From assembly GCA_050743385.1 (NCBI GenBank), contig JBOGFJ010000152.1:1-5774 (forward strand): a stretch of 5,774 nucleotides of DNA, given 5' to 3'. Origin of the DNA: JACDBD01 sp050743385. GTDB taxonomy: Bacteria; Actinomycetota; Acidimicrobiia; IMCC26256; JACDBD01. Positions 5,662 through 5,774 of this stretch are shown here, piece after piece. The position numbers and the translations under genes were made by a program. Within the stretch, counting starts at the first letter, position 1, and the number at the start of each line of letters is the position of its first letter. The notes beneath the pieces were generated by a model that did not search any database, had not been told where the DNA came from, and saw only the letters and a list, made by a program, of their open reading frames with translations.

Positions 5662-5774
5662 ATGTACGCCCATCGCCGCATCCCCGCGCGTCTCGCTCGC
5701 GGCCTCACGGCGCTGATCGTGGCCGGCGCTGCCCTCGGCCTGGCGGCGCCCGCCGCGGCCCGTCGGGCGGCGGC
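5662..5774 (+). CDS. N-terminal fragment of a secreted protein (signal peptide; cut by window end)
   Basis: From ATG 5662 the frame stays open to the window end, giving 37 complete codons. The product begins with a basic n-region (MYAHRRIPARLARG), a hydrophobic core (LTALIVAGAALGLA) and a signal-peptidase-like site (APAAA), a standard Sec signal peptide. Nothing of the mature protein is present, so function cannot be assigned. The ribosome site is weak (CCGCCAG before ATG), leaving the start somewhat uncertain, although the complete signal peptide supports it. The gene diverges from the M23 peptidase gene. Confidence 0.6.
   Translation, partial: MYAHRRIPARLARGLTALIVAGAALGLAAPAAARRAA

Noticed and set aside
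5424..5708. 95-residue upstream extension of the M23 protein
   Set aside because: The extension includes a repetitive STR run produced by the 9-bp array and would displace the lipoprotein signal peptide from the N-terminus. ATG 5423 has a clear GGGAGAG site.

Overview
The window is very GC-rich, gene-dense DNA with the codon use of a high-GC actinobacterium (G or C at nearly every third position, GTG/ATG starts, purine-rich ribosome sites). Several protein sequences would fit Acidimicrobiia or a related deep lineage of Actinomycetota, but that placement is an impression. No rRNA, tRNA, transposase, integrase or CRISPR array is visible. It reads as ordinary chromosome, not a mobile island.

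Layout. Bases 1-240 (+) are the C-terminal end of a protein tentatively placed among HD-domain phosphohydrolase/oxygenase proteins. From 276 to 3603, four genes run leftward in close succession. In transcription order they are a membrane-anchored SGNH/GDSL hydrolase (2836-3603), a poly-gamma-glutamate hydrolase family protein (2243-2797, apparently starting at CTG), an MTA/MTI phosphorylase family protein (1523-2236), and an amidohydrolase matching the 5'-methylthioadenosine/S-adenosylhomocysteine deaminases (276-1526). The last two overlap as GTGA. From 3681 to 4865 (+) lies a divergently transcribed, membrane-anchored clan-A glycoside hydrolase. The 77-bp divergent gap carries a near-perfect palindrome over a possible -10 box. 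From 4836 to 5423 (-) is an M23 lipoprotein whose 3' end overlaps the glycoside hydrolase gene by 30 bp. Bases 5424-5661 are non-coding, with four copies of a 9-bp tandem repeat and a weak resemblance to a ydaO (c-di-AMP) riboswitch. From 5662 (+) begins a secreted protein cut by the window end.

How the genes work together. The deaminase and phosphorylase form a plausible two-step salvage route: methylthioadenosine is deaminated to methylthioinosine, then phosphorolysed to hypoxanthine and methylthioribose-1-phosphate. The phosphorylase has an Asn in the base-recognition segment, as expected for 6-oxopurine nucleosides. The other complete genes encode envelope or extracellular hydrolases (esterase-type, polyglutamate amide, glycan, peptidoglycan), suggesting a cell-surface remodelling neighbourhood next to the salvage genes. 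No clearly novel system is evident. The best leads are the MTI-type salvage pair, the CTG start, the divergent-gap operator and the M23 gene's upstream region.
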